A stretch of 64,000 nucleotides of DNA from Megalopta genalis (Eukaryota; Arthropoda; Insecta; Hymenoptera; Halictidae): contig NC_135022.1 of the NCBI RefSeq assembly GCF_051020955.1, positions 8,272,463 through 8,336,462 on the forward strand. The letters are read 5' to 3'. A program made the position numbers and the translations under genes. Numbering within the stretch: position 1 is the stretch's first letter; every line of letters begins with the position of its first letter. Below are positions 38,301 through 46,646 of this stretch, piece by piece. Below the pieces are notes generated by a model. That model was not told the DNA's origin, searched no databases, and saw nothing but the letters and a program-made list of their open reading frames with translations.

Positions 38301-38536
38301 CCGCCTTTTCAGCGCTGCGCCGAGTCCTAAAACGGGAAGTCGGTCACGACCTCGCACTCTCCAGCCTAGTTGGGGCCATGCTGGAGAGCCCGGGGAAGTG
38401 GGCGGCAGCAATCTCTTTCTGCGAGGAGGTTATTTCGCGGAAGGAGGCTGCCGAGCGGGATCGGGAGCTTACAGATCCCGCCCGACGTGCCCGGGGACGG
38501 CGTGCGCGCCCACGCCGAGAAACCCCGGGCAGCTGA
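35393..38536 (+). CDS. ORF2, endonuclease-reverse transcriptase, copy H
   Basis: 1047 residues, intact, all catalytic motifs present. Private changes include RENVVAMQLAIRRAKGQ for REKVVALQLAIRRAKDQ, PVSVAASRP and a RWGFDAHL variant where other copies read RWSFDAHL or HWCFDAHL. Confidence 0.93.
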   Translation: MGPPGPIIQVNLNCSARAQDLLFQCMAERGAGLAVVAEPHRVPKHPHWMGDSIGSAAIIWAGRPGPPPCSLIERGLGYVAVDWGGTAVVAIYAPPRWSLGEFEQYLDGVGRCVSRCHPRPVLVLGDFNAKATAWGSPGTDSRGREVLDWAAGLELRLLNTGSVHTCVRHNGGSIVDLSWATPPAARRITGWRVAEGVETLSDHRYIVLDLSAAPPSTPRRRPADDVSPQPRWALKRLDQDALMAAVHVVAWPATPAGQVDGNGEARWFRGAMTSVCDVAMPRARVFPRKAVYWWSREIAELRTECVRARRQYARARRRRRTDDVLAAQLYGLYRENVVAMQLAIRRAKGQAWRDLLGSLNRDPWGRPYKMALGRLRPWAPPVTESLDPGLLGRVVDALFPVSVAASRPVPEPEEHEWSPDLEVAPEEMAGVVKWLRGKNTAPGPDGIPGRVWLLAASVLGERLRSLYSGLLRSGTFPDLWRESRMVLLRKDGRPGDSPSAYRPICLLDEAGKIFEKIIVARLSRHLSRDGPDLADCQFGFREGRSTVDAIDRLKSLSDNAVARGGVCLAVSIDIVNAFNTLPWSAIREALVDHQVPPYLRRVIGAYLRDRWVEYPGRCGMIRREVDRGVPQGSVLGPLLWDLGYNAVLEKASLPDGATLVCYADDTLVVAVGSTFERTIRRAEVAVAAVVARIRDLGLKIAPEKAEAVWFHGRPRSRPPARSWIRVGEACVEVKSELKYLGLILDSRWGFDAHLDRLVPRVEKAAASLGRLLPNLGGPGDLVRRLYLGVVRSMALYGAPIWAPYVMTSRRNTLLLRRLQRRMAIRLIRGYRTTSTVAALALAGELPFELQAAVRAYVYRRTSIASRARGSPPERETVEGFELQARRLALARWRAELCSHAGERVPGALLPHFTSWRERRHGRLSYRATQVFTGHGCFGVYLCRIGREATTVCHHCGAEEDSAQHTLEECPAFSALRRVLKREVGHDLALSSLVGAMLESPGKWAAAISFCEEVISRKEAAERDRELTDPARRARGRRARPRRETPGS

Positions 38537-39075
38537 GAGTAGGCGGGCGGCGGGTGTACCAGTACATGCTGGTTTCATTGCCCGCCGCCCGCCAACAGAG
38601 GAGAACCTCCCCTGTTGTGAGTGGGGGATGACGAGTCGCCTGAGGGAGGCGGGGGTTAACTGTGATCCTCCTCCAATATACTCGTCGTCCCCCCGGCGGC
38701 CGCTGTGATCAGGGCGGGGGCCCTGGTCACCTATCGCGCGGTCGCCGAGTCGGGGCGGTGCGGGGTGCGACCCCTCGCGCCGCCGAATTTAAATAGATTT
38801 TAGGGGGGAGGATTTATCTCCCCCCGGGACGCGGCCGGCCATCGTTACCATCTTGATGGCCGGCCAGGCGAGGGGGAGCCGCGGTAGTGTTCTTCAAGAG
38901 TTCCCGTGGCTCCCCCGTTGAATCGCCAGCGATCGGTCCTGCGTCCTCAGGTCGCCGTGGAGGTTTTAGTGGGTCAATCCCCACACTACCCTCGACCCGC
39001 TCCCCCGGGCAGGGCGGGGGTGTCTGGCGAGCAGATTTCCTCCACGTAAAATAAAAAAAAAAAAAAAAAAAAAAA

Positions 39076-39134
39076 GGTTATGTCAAGGTTATGTCAAGGT
39101 TATGTCAAGGTTATGTCAAGGTTATGTCAAGGTT
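39076..39134 (+). repeat. 11-bp target repeat between H and I (five units)
   Basis: Five uninterrupted, identical copies of GGTTATGTCAA followed by GGTT, the longest tract in the window. The perfect tandem array makes a telomere-type simple repeat the best explanation for the target. Confidence 0.9.
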
Positions 39135-42100
39135 AAGAGTTTGAGCAGTATCTGCACGGGGTAGGGAGATGCGTCTCCCGCTGCCATCCCCGTCCGGTGC
39201 TGGTCCTGGGGGACTTCAATGCCAAGGCCACGGCTTGGGGTTCCCCCGGGACTGACTCGAGGGGCCGGGAGGTGCTGGATTGGGCGGCGGGACTGGAGCT
39301 CCGTCTCCTGAACACGGGCTCGGTCCATACGTGCGTGCGGCATAACGGGGGGTCCATCGTTGACCTTTCGTGGGCAACGGCCCCGGCCGCGCGCCGTATT
39401 ACGGGGTGGAGGGTGGTGGAAGGGGTCGAGACGTTGTCTGACCATAGATACATAGTTCTCGACCTCTCCGCCGCCCCACCATCGACACCCCGTCGTCGCC
39501 CCACCGATGAAGGTTCGCCTCAGCCGCGGTGGGCGCTGAAGCGCCTCGACCAGGACGCTCTGATGGCCGCAGCACACGTCGTGGCCTGGCCAGCAACACC
39601 GGCCGGGACAGTCGACGGGAATGGGGAGGCCCATTGGTTCCGGGGCGCAATGACGTCGATTTGCGACGTCGCCATGCCCCGGGCCAGGGTCTTCCCGAGG
39701 AAGGCGGTGTACTGGTGGTCGCGCGAAATAGCGGAATTACGCACCGAGTGCGTCCGCGCGCGACGCCAGTACGCTCGCGCCCGTCGACGACGACGTACGG
39801 ACGACGTGCTGGCTGCCCAGCTGTATGGACGATATCGGGAAAAGGTGGTCGCCCTGCAGCTGGCCATCAGGCGAGCGAAGGACCAGGCCTGGCGCGATCT
39901 CCTCGGCTCTCTGAACCGAGATCCGTGGGGGCGCCCATACAAGATGGCATTGGGACGACTACGTCCCTGGGCGCCCCCCGTGACGGAGAGCCTGGATCCG
40001 GGGCTGCTCGGGCGGGTCGTGGACGCTTTATTCCCCGTTAGCGGGGAGGCGTCCCGGCCCGTCCCTGAGCCAGAGGAACATCAGTGGTCCCCGGATCTTG
40101 AGGTCGCGCCGGAGGAGATGGCCGGGGTCGTCAAATGGCTCCGGGGCAAGAATACCGCCCCGGGGCCGGACGGTATCCCCGGCCGGGTCTGGTTGCTCGC
40201 CGCGAGCGTCCTGGGGGAGAGGCTGAGGAGCCTCTACTCTGGGCTCCTGAGGTCGGGGACGTTCCCCGACCTATGGAGAGAAAGTCGGATGGTCCTCTTG
40301 AGGAAGGAGGGGAGGCCGGGGGATTCTCCCTCCGCGTACCGGCCCATTTGTCTCCTGGATGAGGCGGGCAAGATCTTCGAGAAGATCATTGTAGCCCGCC
40401 TCTCCAGACACCTGTCCCGCGACGGCCCAGATCTGGCGGACTGCCAGTTTGGCTTCCGGGAGGGGCGATCGACGGTCGACGCTATCGACCGTCTCAAGTC
40501 CCTCTCGGACAATGCCGTGGCAAGGGGCGGGGTGTGCTTGGCGGTGTCCATTGACATCGTCAATGCGTTCAACACCCTGCCCTGGTCCATCATTAGGGAG
40601 GCCCTCGTCGATCACCAGGTGCCTCCCTATCTGAGGCGGGTGATCGGGGCCTACCTGCGGGACAGGTGGGTTGAATACCCGGGCCGGTGCGGGATGATAC
40701 GGAGGGAAGTGGACCGCGGGGTCCCGCAGGGGTCCGTTTTAGGACCGCTCCTGTGGGACCTGGGTTACAACGCGGTCCTGGAGAAGGCCTCCCTGCCCGA
40801 CGGTGCCACCCTCGTCTGCTACGCGGACGACACGTTGGTGGTCGCTGTCGGGAGTACCTTCGAGAGGACCATCCGGCGAGCAGAGGTTGCGGTGGCAGCC
40901 GTCGTCGCGAGGATCCGCGATCTGGGGCTGAAAATAGCCCCGGAGAAGGCCGAGGCTGTCTGGTTTCACGGCCGGCCTCGGTCACGGCCACCGGCCAGAT
41001 CGTGGATCCGGGTTGGAGAAGCCTGCGTAGAGGTGAAGTCCGAGTTGAAATATCTCGGACTGATCCTCGACAGCCGCTGGAGCTTCGATGCGCATCTCGA
41101 CCGTCTCGTCCCCCGAGTCGAAAAGGCGGCGGCCTCTTTGGGCCGCCTGCTGCCCAACCTCGGGGGACCGGGAGATTTGGTGCGCCGCCTATACCTGGGC
41201 GTGGTGCGGTCTATGGCCTTATACGGTGCCCCAATATGGGCGCCGTACGTGATGACCAGCCGGCGCAGCACGCTGTTGTTGCGCCGGCTGCAGAGGCGGA
41301 TGGCCATCCGCCTCATAAGAGGTTACCGCACCACGTCTACCGTGGCGGCGCTTGCTCTGGCGGGAGAACTTCCCTTCGAGCTTCAGGCGGCGGTTCGCTC
41401 CTATGTTTATAGGCGCACTAGCATCGCCAGCCGTGCTCGAGGGGCCCCGCCGGAGCGTGAGACGGTCGAGGGCTTCGAGCTCCAGGCCCGGCGACTAGCG
41501 CTCGCCAGATGGCGTGCCGAGCTTTTCTCCCACGCCGGCGAGCGCGTCCCCGGGGCTCTCCTGCCGCACTTCGCCTCGTGGCGGGAGAGACGGCATGGCA
41601 GGCTCTCCTACCGAGCGACGCAGGTGTTCACCGGGCATGGCTGCTTCGGTGTCTACCTGTGTCGCATCGGGCGGGAAGCGACGACGGTGTGCCACCATTG
41701 TGGCGCGGAGGAAGACTCGGCGCAGCACACGCTGGAGGAATGTCCCGCCTTTTCAGCGCTGCGCCGAGTCCTAAAACGGGAAGTCGGTCACGACCTCGCA
41801 CTCTCCAGCCTAGTTGGGGCCATGCTGGAGAGCCCGGGGAAGTGGGCGGCAGCAATCTCTTTCTGCGAGGAGGTTATGTCGCGGAAGGAGGCTGCCGAGC
41901 GGGATCGGGAGCTTACAGATCCCGCCCGACGTGCCCGGGGACGGCGTGCGCGCCCACGCCGAGAAACCCCGGGCAGCTGAGAGTAGGCGGGCGGCGGGTG
42001 TACCAGAACATGCTGGTTTCATTGCCCGCCGCCCGCCAACAGAGGAGGACGTCCACTGTTGGGAGTGGGGGATGACGAGTCGCCTGAAGGAGGCGAGGTT

Positions 42101-42515
42101 TAACTGTGATCCTCCTCCAATATACTCGTCATCCCCCCGGCGGCCGCTGTGATCAGGGCGGGGGCCCTGGTCACCTATCGCGCGGTCGCCGTGTCGGGGC
42201 GGTTCGGGGTGCGACCCCTCGCGCTGCCGAATGTAAATGGATTTTAGGGTGGAGGATTTATCTCCCCCTGGGACGCGGCCGGCCATCGTTACCATCTTGA
42301 TGGCCGGCCAGGCGAGGGGGAGCCGCGGTAGTGTTCTTCAAGAGTTCCCGTGGCTCCCCCGTAGAATCGCCAGCGATCGGTCCTGCGTCCTCAGGTCGCC
42401 GTGGAGGTTTTAGTGGGTCAATCCCCACACTACCCTCGTCCCGCTCCCCCGGGCGGGGCGGGGGTGTCTGGCGAGCAGATTTCCTCCACGTAAAATAAAA
42501 AAAAAAAAAAAAAAA
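39135..42515 (+). mobile_element. SART-like retrotransposon, copy I (5'-truncated)
   Basis: It begins at the base equivalent to 2576 of copy A, about 300 nt into ORF2, and keeps the rest of ORF2, the 3' UTR and poly(A). It shares with N the rare CTGCACGGGGTAGG and GTGGTGGAAGG variants, so the two copies share a recent source. Confidence 0.88.
39137..41980 (+). pseudogene. ORF2 lacking the first 100 codons, copy I
   Basis: 948 codons, open to the normal stop. GDFNAK, SDHRY, GVPQGS, YADD and the CHHC finger are all present, but the catalytic Glu near residue 38 and the native ATG are missing, so the endonuclease should be inactive. An internal initiation could still yield an RT-containing protein, which is speculative. 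Confidence 0.88.
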
Positions 42516-42547
42516 GGTTATGTCAAGGTTATGTCAAGGTTATGTCA
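42516..42547 (+). repeat. 11-bp target repeat between I and J
   Basis: GGTTATGTCAA twice, then GGTTATGTCA followed by CGG. If J starts at 42548, the left flank ends in ATGTCA. The alternative is that ACGG is a mutated AAGG and J starts at 42551. Confidence 0.75.
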
Positions 42548-42707
42548 CGGCAACGCCGAGCTTAACATTGCTGCACGGAATTTACTGTTTGGTTCACCGG
42601 AATACCTTCGCTTCGATTTTAGCAGAGCGCAAACGTCTCGCCGACGGTAAATCCCATATTTACTCTCAATTTTCGATTTTCACGAGACGTTATACTAGTG
42701 CGGCGCA

Positions 42708-45700
42708 ATGGCTAATATGGCCAGTTTACAGAGTATCCGGCTGGGGGGTCTCAATGTTCTCCAGATAAACCTGCATAGGTGTCGGCTAGCCCACGATTTA
42801 CTGCAGCAGGCTGTGCGTGAGCTCGAGGTCGACGTTGTCCTCGTGTCGGAGCCCTGGACCGTTCCAGGTGACTGGCACAGGGATGAAACCGGAAAGGCGG
42901 CCGTCTGGGTCGCGGGGAGGGGCGCTGCGGGGGCGGGGGTTAGGCCTGTAGGGGCCGTTCGGGGGGCGGTGGCGGTCAGCGTGGGTGACCTCACCCTCGT
43001 TGGCTGCTATTTCTCCCCGAATATTCCTCTCTCTGAATTCGGTGCCCTTCTCTGTGATCTTGAGGCCCTAATTGGAAATATCCCTCTGGGTCAGATTGCA
43101 GTGGGCGGGGACTTCAACGCGAAGTCCCCGGCCTGGGGATCGGTCTGCTCCGATGCAAGGGGGCACGCCGTCCTCGAGCTCATAAATAAGATGGGCCTCG
43201 TCCCGGTAAAGAGTACCGGGTCTTTCACTTTTGAGAGGGGGAGCCAGCGCTCCCTCATCGATTTTATGTTCTGTGGCGGCGGCGCCTATGCCAGGTTGAT
43301 GGAGAGCAGGATCCTCGACATTGAGACTGCCTCCGACCACCGGTACATTCTACACAAGTTTGGTGGGTGCGCGGCCGGGCGGGGACCGCATCTCGGCCCA
43401 CCGCGCCGGAGCATCGACACCAGGAAATTCTTGGAATTATATTGCAGGTATGCGCATGAAGCTAACCCTCTCAGTATTGTTACTGTTGAGGACGTGGACG
43501 CGTACATAGACATGATTGTCGACCTGGCCGGACGAGCGTCTCGCACCCTCCACCCCGGGCTGCGCGATAAGCGTCCCGTGTGGTGGTGGAGTAGCGAGAT
43601 CGCGACGGCCAGGAAAATGGTTTGTAAGGCCAGGCGAAGCCTGCAGAGGGCCAGGCGCGGTCGGGACGCCGGGGCCCTGGAAGTTCGTATCTCGGCGTAT
43701 AAAGTCCTTAAAAAGGACCTGGCACGCTCTATAGCGATTGCCAAGTCCGCCGCGTGGAAAAAGTTTACTGATAGCGTGGAGGCTGATGTGTGGGGCCGGC
43801 CGTACCTGTGGGTCAGCGGCAGGGTCAAGGGACGCTCTCCGCCAGCATCCCTTAGTGCCGGCGAGGTGGCGGACGTCGTCCGCAAGCTTTTTGTAACGGA
43901 GCCTCCTAGTGGGGCTCCTTTCCCTCGAATTGAGGAGTTTATATCAGAGTGCCCTGCCTCTTCTAGGCAGTTTTTTACAGAGGACGAGGTCGAGGCGGCC
44001 ATCAAAAAGGTCAAGAGGAAGGCGGCCGGCGTCGACGGCATAGCGTCCTCCGTGGTCTGGGCTCTTGGGAGAGAGGCGCTCAGCCACGTCGCCCACCTTT
44101 TCAACACATGCCTCGAACTGGGATATTTCCCGGAGGCGTGGAAGGTGGGCCGGCTGGTGTTGATCCCTAAGAAGCCTGGACCCGGGGGCGTGGTGTCGTG
44201 GCGCCCGCTTTGCCTTCTCTCGAACTTCTCCAAGGCGTTTGAGTATTGTCTCAAGGAGCGCCTGGCGTCCGTGGTGGCCTTCGCAAGCAATCAATTTGGC
44301 TTTGTCAAGCGCAAAAGCACGGTCGATGCCATGTGTCGCCTCATCGACACATGGGACGCTGCCAAGCGTACAGGATTGCATTGCGTAATGGTTGCCTTGG
44401 ACGTCAGGAATGCCTTTAACACCGTAAGGTGGGACGGTATTTTGGGCGCCTTGGCGGGGAAAGGGGTCTCGGCTCCGCTGTTGCGCGTGCTGAGTAGCTA
44501 TCTCAGTGGGCGCGTGGTGGAGGCGACGACCCCGTCCGGACCTGAGCGTTTTCCAGTTCATGCCGGGGTGCCTCAGGGCTCCGTTCTCGGCCCCTGGTTC
44601 TGGAACGCCCAATACGATGGCCTCCTCGAGATGTCTCTTCCCAGGCACTGTAGTCTAATAGGATTTGCGGACGACGTCGCCCTGCTCGTCGGCGCGCGCA
44701 GTGCCGACCGCGTGGTTGCGTTGGCCGAGCAAACGCTCGCCCGCATCCGCGCGTGGTTCGGGGACAACCATCTAGAGCTGGCGGAGGAGAAGACCGAGGT
44801 CCTGCACCTGACCAGCAGGAAGGCTCCGGGGCCCCTCCAGCTGGCCCTCGGTTCGGCGTCCCTTCGAGGCGGCGGATGCGTGCGCTACCTCGGACTGCTG
44901 ATCGAGGGAAATCAGTGTTTTCGTGCACATGTCAGGCGAAGCTGCGAGAAGGCAGCCAAGTACGCGGGCCTGCTAGCCCGAATCCTTCCCAATATCCGGG
45001 GCGGGGGCTACTGGGCTCGGCTGCTCTATTATAGGGTGGTCGAGTCGGTGGTCCTCTACGCGGCCCCTGCTTGGGCGCACGTGGCGTCGAGGTGCGGCAA
45101 CGATAAGGCCATTAACGCGGTCCAGCGTTCGATCCTGGCCCGAGTGGCCAGGTCGTACAGGACCGTGTCCCTCGACGCCGTTTGTGTTCTGGCGGGCGTG
45201 CCGCCTCTGGTGTTGGTGGCGGAGGAAAGGCTTCGCATTTTTCGCAGGCTGTCCACCCTCGACCGGGGCTCGGAGGGCTTCGTGTCGGAGGCTGGGCGGG
45301 TTAAGGCTGAGGAAAGGCTTGTCACGTTACAGCGTTGGCAAGACAGATGGGACGCTGCAAAGCATGGACGCTGGACCCACCGCTTGATTCCCGTTATCAG
45401 CGAGTGGGTCCAGTGGGGCCCTAAAATTCTCAGTTTTCACCTGACCCAGTTTATCACCGGGCACGGATGCTTCTCTGAGTATCAGTCGAGGATGGGCTTT
45501 TTGTCGAGTGATCTCTGCCTGGCATGTGGGCGCGGGCCTGATGGCCCCGTTCATGCGTTCTTGGAGTGCGGGCGTTTTGCTGCCGAGAGGGGCGCCGCCG
45601 AGGGTTCGATGGGTACAGCTATCAGCCTCGGCAATTTTATGGCGCTTTTAAAAAACGACACCACCAGGACAATTCTCGTTCGCTACATCACCGGTGTTGC

Positions 45701-45770
45701 CAAGCAACGAGAAGAGCTTGACCGGATAGAAAAGCGACGGCACTGTAGGATGCGAGGCACCTCCAGTTGA
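42708..45770 (+). CDS. ORF2-type endonuclease-reverse transcriptase of element J
   Basis: 1020 residues, intact. The APE-like endonuclease has E48 (VSEPW), D135 in GGDFNAKS and D210-H211 in ASDHRY. The reverse transcriptase has KAAGVDGIAS, LDVRNAFNTVRW, GVPQGSVLGPWFW and FADD at 653-656 (YADD in the SART-like family). A C-terminal CCHC finger is C937-X2-C940-X8-H949-X4-C954. The N-terminal LQINLHRCRLAHDLL is typical of R1-clade endonucleases and shows that the N-terminus is essentially complete. The ATG at 42708 is the first in frame; Met4 is an alternative. No RNase H domain seen. Confidence 0.92.
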   Translation: MANMASLQSIRLGGLNVLQINLHRCRLAHDLLQQAVRELEVDVVLVSEPWTVPGDWHRDETGKAAVWVAGRGAAGAGVRPVGAVRGAVAVSVGDLTLVGCYFSPNIPLSEFGALLCDLEALIGNIPLGQIAVGGDFNAKSPAWGSVCSDARGHAVLELINKMGLVPVKSTGSFTFERGSQRSLIDFMFCGGGAYARLMESRILDIETASDHRYILHKFGGCAAGRGPHLGPPRRSIDTRKFLELYCRYAHEANPLSIVTVEDVDAYIDMIVDLAGRASRTLHPGLRDKRPVWWWSSEIATARKMVCKARRSLQRARRGRDAGALEVRISAYKVLKKDLARSIAIAKSAAWKKFTDSVEADVWGRPYLWVSGRVKGRSPPASLSAGEVADVVRKLFVTEPPSGAPFPRIEEFISECPASSRQFFTEDEVEAAIKKVKRKAAGVDGIASSVVWALGREALSHVAHLFNTCLELGYFPEAWKVGRLVLIPKKPGPGGVVSWRPLCLLSNFSKAFEYCLKERLASVVAFASNQFGFVKRKSTVDAMCRLIDTWDAAKRTGLHCVMVALDVRNAFNTVRWDGILGALAGKGVSAPLLRVLSSYLSGRVVEATTPSGPERFPVHAGVPQGSVLGPWFWNAQYDGLLEMSLPRHCSLIGFADDVALLVGARSADRVVALAEQTLARIRAWFGDNHLELAEEKTEVLHLTSRKAPGPLQLALGSASLRGGGCVRYLGLLIEGNQCFRAHVRRSCEKAAKYAGLLARILPNIRGGGYWARLLYYRVVESVVLYAAPAWAHVASRCGNDKAINAVQRSILARVARSYRTVSLDAVCVLAGVPPLVLVAEERLRIFRRLSTLDRGSEGFVSEAGRVKAEERLVTLQRWQDRWDAAKHGRWTHRLIPVISEWVQWGPKILSFHLTQFITGHGCFSEYQSRMGFLSSDLCLACGRGPDGPVHAFLECGRFAAERGAAEGSMGTAISLGNFMALLKNDTTRTILVRYITGVAKQREELDRIEKRRHCRMRGTSS

Positions 45771-46210
45771 TCTGGTTGGGTCAATAGGCTAGGCGTTCAC
45801 TATTTATTTATTTATTTAATTATTTATTTAATTATTTATTCTTTTTTTTTTTCACTTTTATTTATGTACTTATTTATTTTCTATTTTATGTCCCTTATTT
45901 ATAGATGTTTTTCTAGACTTCGGTTCCCCTAGGTTTGTCTAGGTGCTCCATGGCTATTTTTTCTTGTCTTTAGGATTTTCTAGCATAGGCTTACCGTGGC
46001 CTTTGTCAAACGGTCATGACAGACGATCCAGACACTCACCGTGCAGGAATCCCGAGAGGGGACGCCGCGGTGGGTGTTCTGCGCAAAGGCTGAAGCCTGA
46101 GGAGGGGTTTAGTGGGTATACCAGGCATTGCACCTTTTTCGCCAGGGAGTCCCACACTCCCGCCCACCAACATCCAGGGGCGGCGTGCGCAAAGCATTCC
46201 CCTCCTCCTG
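45771..46210 (+). other. 3' UTR of element J, AT-rich with TATT repeats
   Basis: No gene. Positions about 45798-45900 are dominated by TATT/TTTA repeats and a T10 run, sharply unlike the GC-rich surroundings. The last 130 nt hold TTTAGTGGGT (near 46108) and CCCACACTCCC (near 46150), matching stem-loop 4 of the SART-like 3' UTR. No AATAAA precedes the poly(A) run at 46211-46245. Confidence 0.7.
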
Positions 46211-46245
<35 letters not shown>

Positions 46246-46247
<2 letters not shown>

Positions 46248-46276
46248 TCAAGGTTATGTCAAGGTTATGTCAAGGT
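46246..46276 (+). repeat. 11-bp target repeat between J and K
   Basis: TGTCAA, then GGTTATGTCAA twice, then GGT. The phase right after poly(A) is TGTCA, or ATGTCA if one tail A belongs to the target. That matches the left flank of J and suggests a 5-6 bp target duplication. Confidence 0.8.
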
Positions 46277-46376
46277 CCCCCCCGAGTCCGCTACCTTGTC
46301 GTGGTGGGGGGGCTTCGTGCCCTAATGATCCTCAAGGCTGTGCCGGCGGGGAATTTATTCCCTGGCAGGTTCTACC

Positions 46377-46514
46377 ATGCCGGAGTGGCTTGAGGTGAGG
46401 GGCCAACTAAAGTCGGACACATACCGTAAACCTGTGGTCATGTTTTACAGGAACGGGGGTCTTGCCTTAACCGGCCGGGCCGCGAGGATGACAACCTCTC
46501 TAAAAAATCCCTAG
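46377..46514 (+). CDS. Upstream ORF 2, 45 codons, copy K
   Basis: Same start, stop and length as in the other copies, with no amino-acid change from the common form. Confidence 0.33.
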   Translation: MPEWLEVRGQLKSDTYRKPVVMFYRNGGLALTGRAARMTTSLKNP

Positions 46515-46646
46515 CCCCAAGCAGTGTTGCGCGGTGATGAGGGTGTAGCTGGAGTAAGCGCCAGCTATGGTTGGTGGGTGCACCAATCTTTAGCGGACAA
46601 CCCCGGGGTACCTGGCGACCCCCGGGTGTATTAGCCTTCCCCGGGT

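Larger units (their letters stand above)
32833..39075 (+). mobile_element. SART-like retrotransposon, copy H (full length)
   Basis: Complete copy with poly(A) ending at 39075. It is followed by the longest repeat tract in the window. The region after the ORF2 stop has ACCAGTACATGCTGG, shared with D, and CCTGAGGGAGGCGGGGG, private to this copy. Confidence 0.9.
42548..46245 (+). mobile_element. Second R1-clade non-LTR retrotransposon, element J
   Basis: A single copy of about 3.7 kb, clearly different from its neighbours in sequence and less GC-rich. It has about 160 nt of leader, one ORF2-type gene, a 3' UTR of about 440 nt and a 35-nt poly(A) run. Its 3' junction is poly(A)-TGTCAAGG, a different phase of the same repeat from that used by the SART-like family. 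No ORF1 is recognisable, so it is either 5'-truncated just upstream of ORF2 or a single-ORF element. A TRAS-like identity is possible but unproven. Confidence 0.82.

Noticed and set aside
39076..39134. CRISPR-like array
   Set aside because: The repeats are 11 bp, directly contiguous, with no spacers, and lie in a eukaryotic retrotransposon context.
42520..42768. Open frame running from the 11-bp repeat into element J, as a possible ORF1 remnant
   Set aside because: It begins inside the target repeat, has no CCHC knuckle or other ORF1 feature, and overlaps ORF2 by only 61 nt. Chance openness over 250 nt is enough to explain it.
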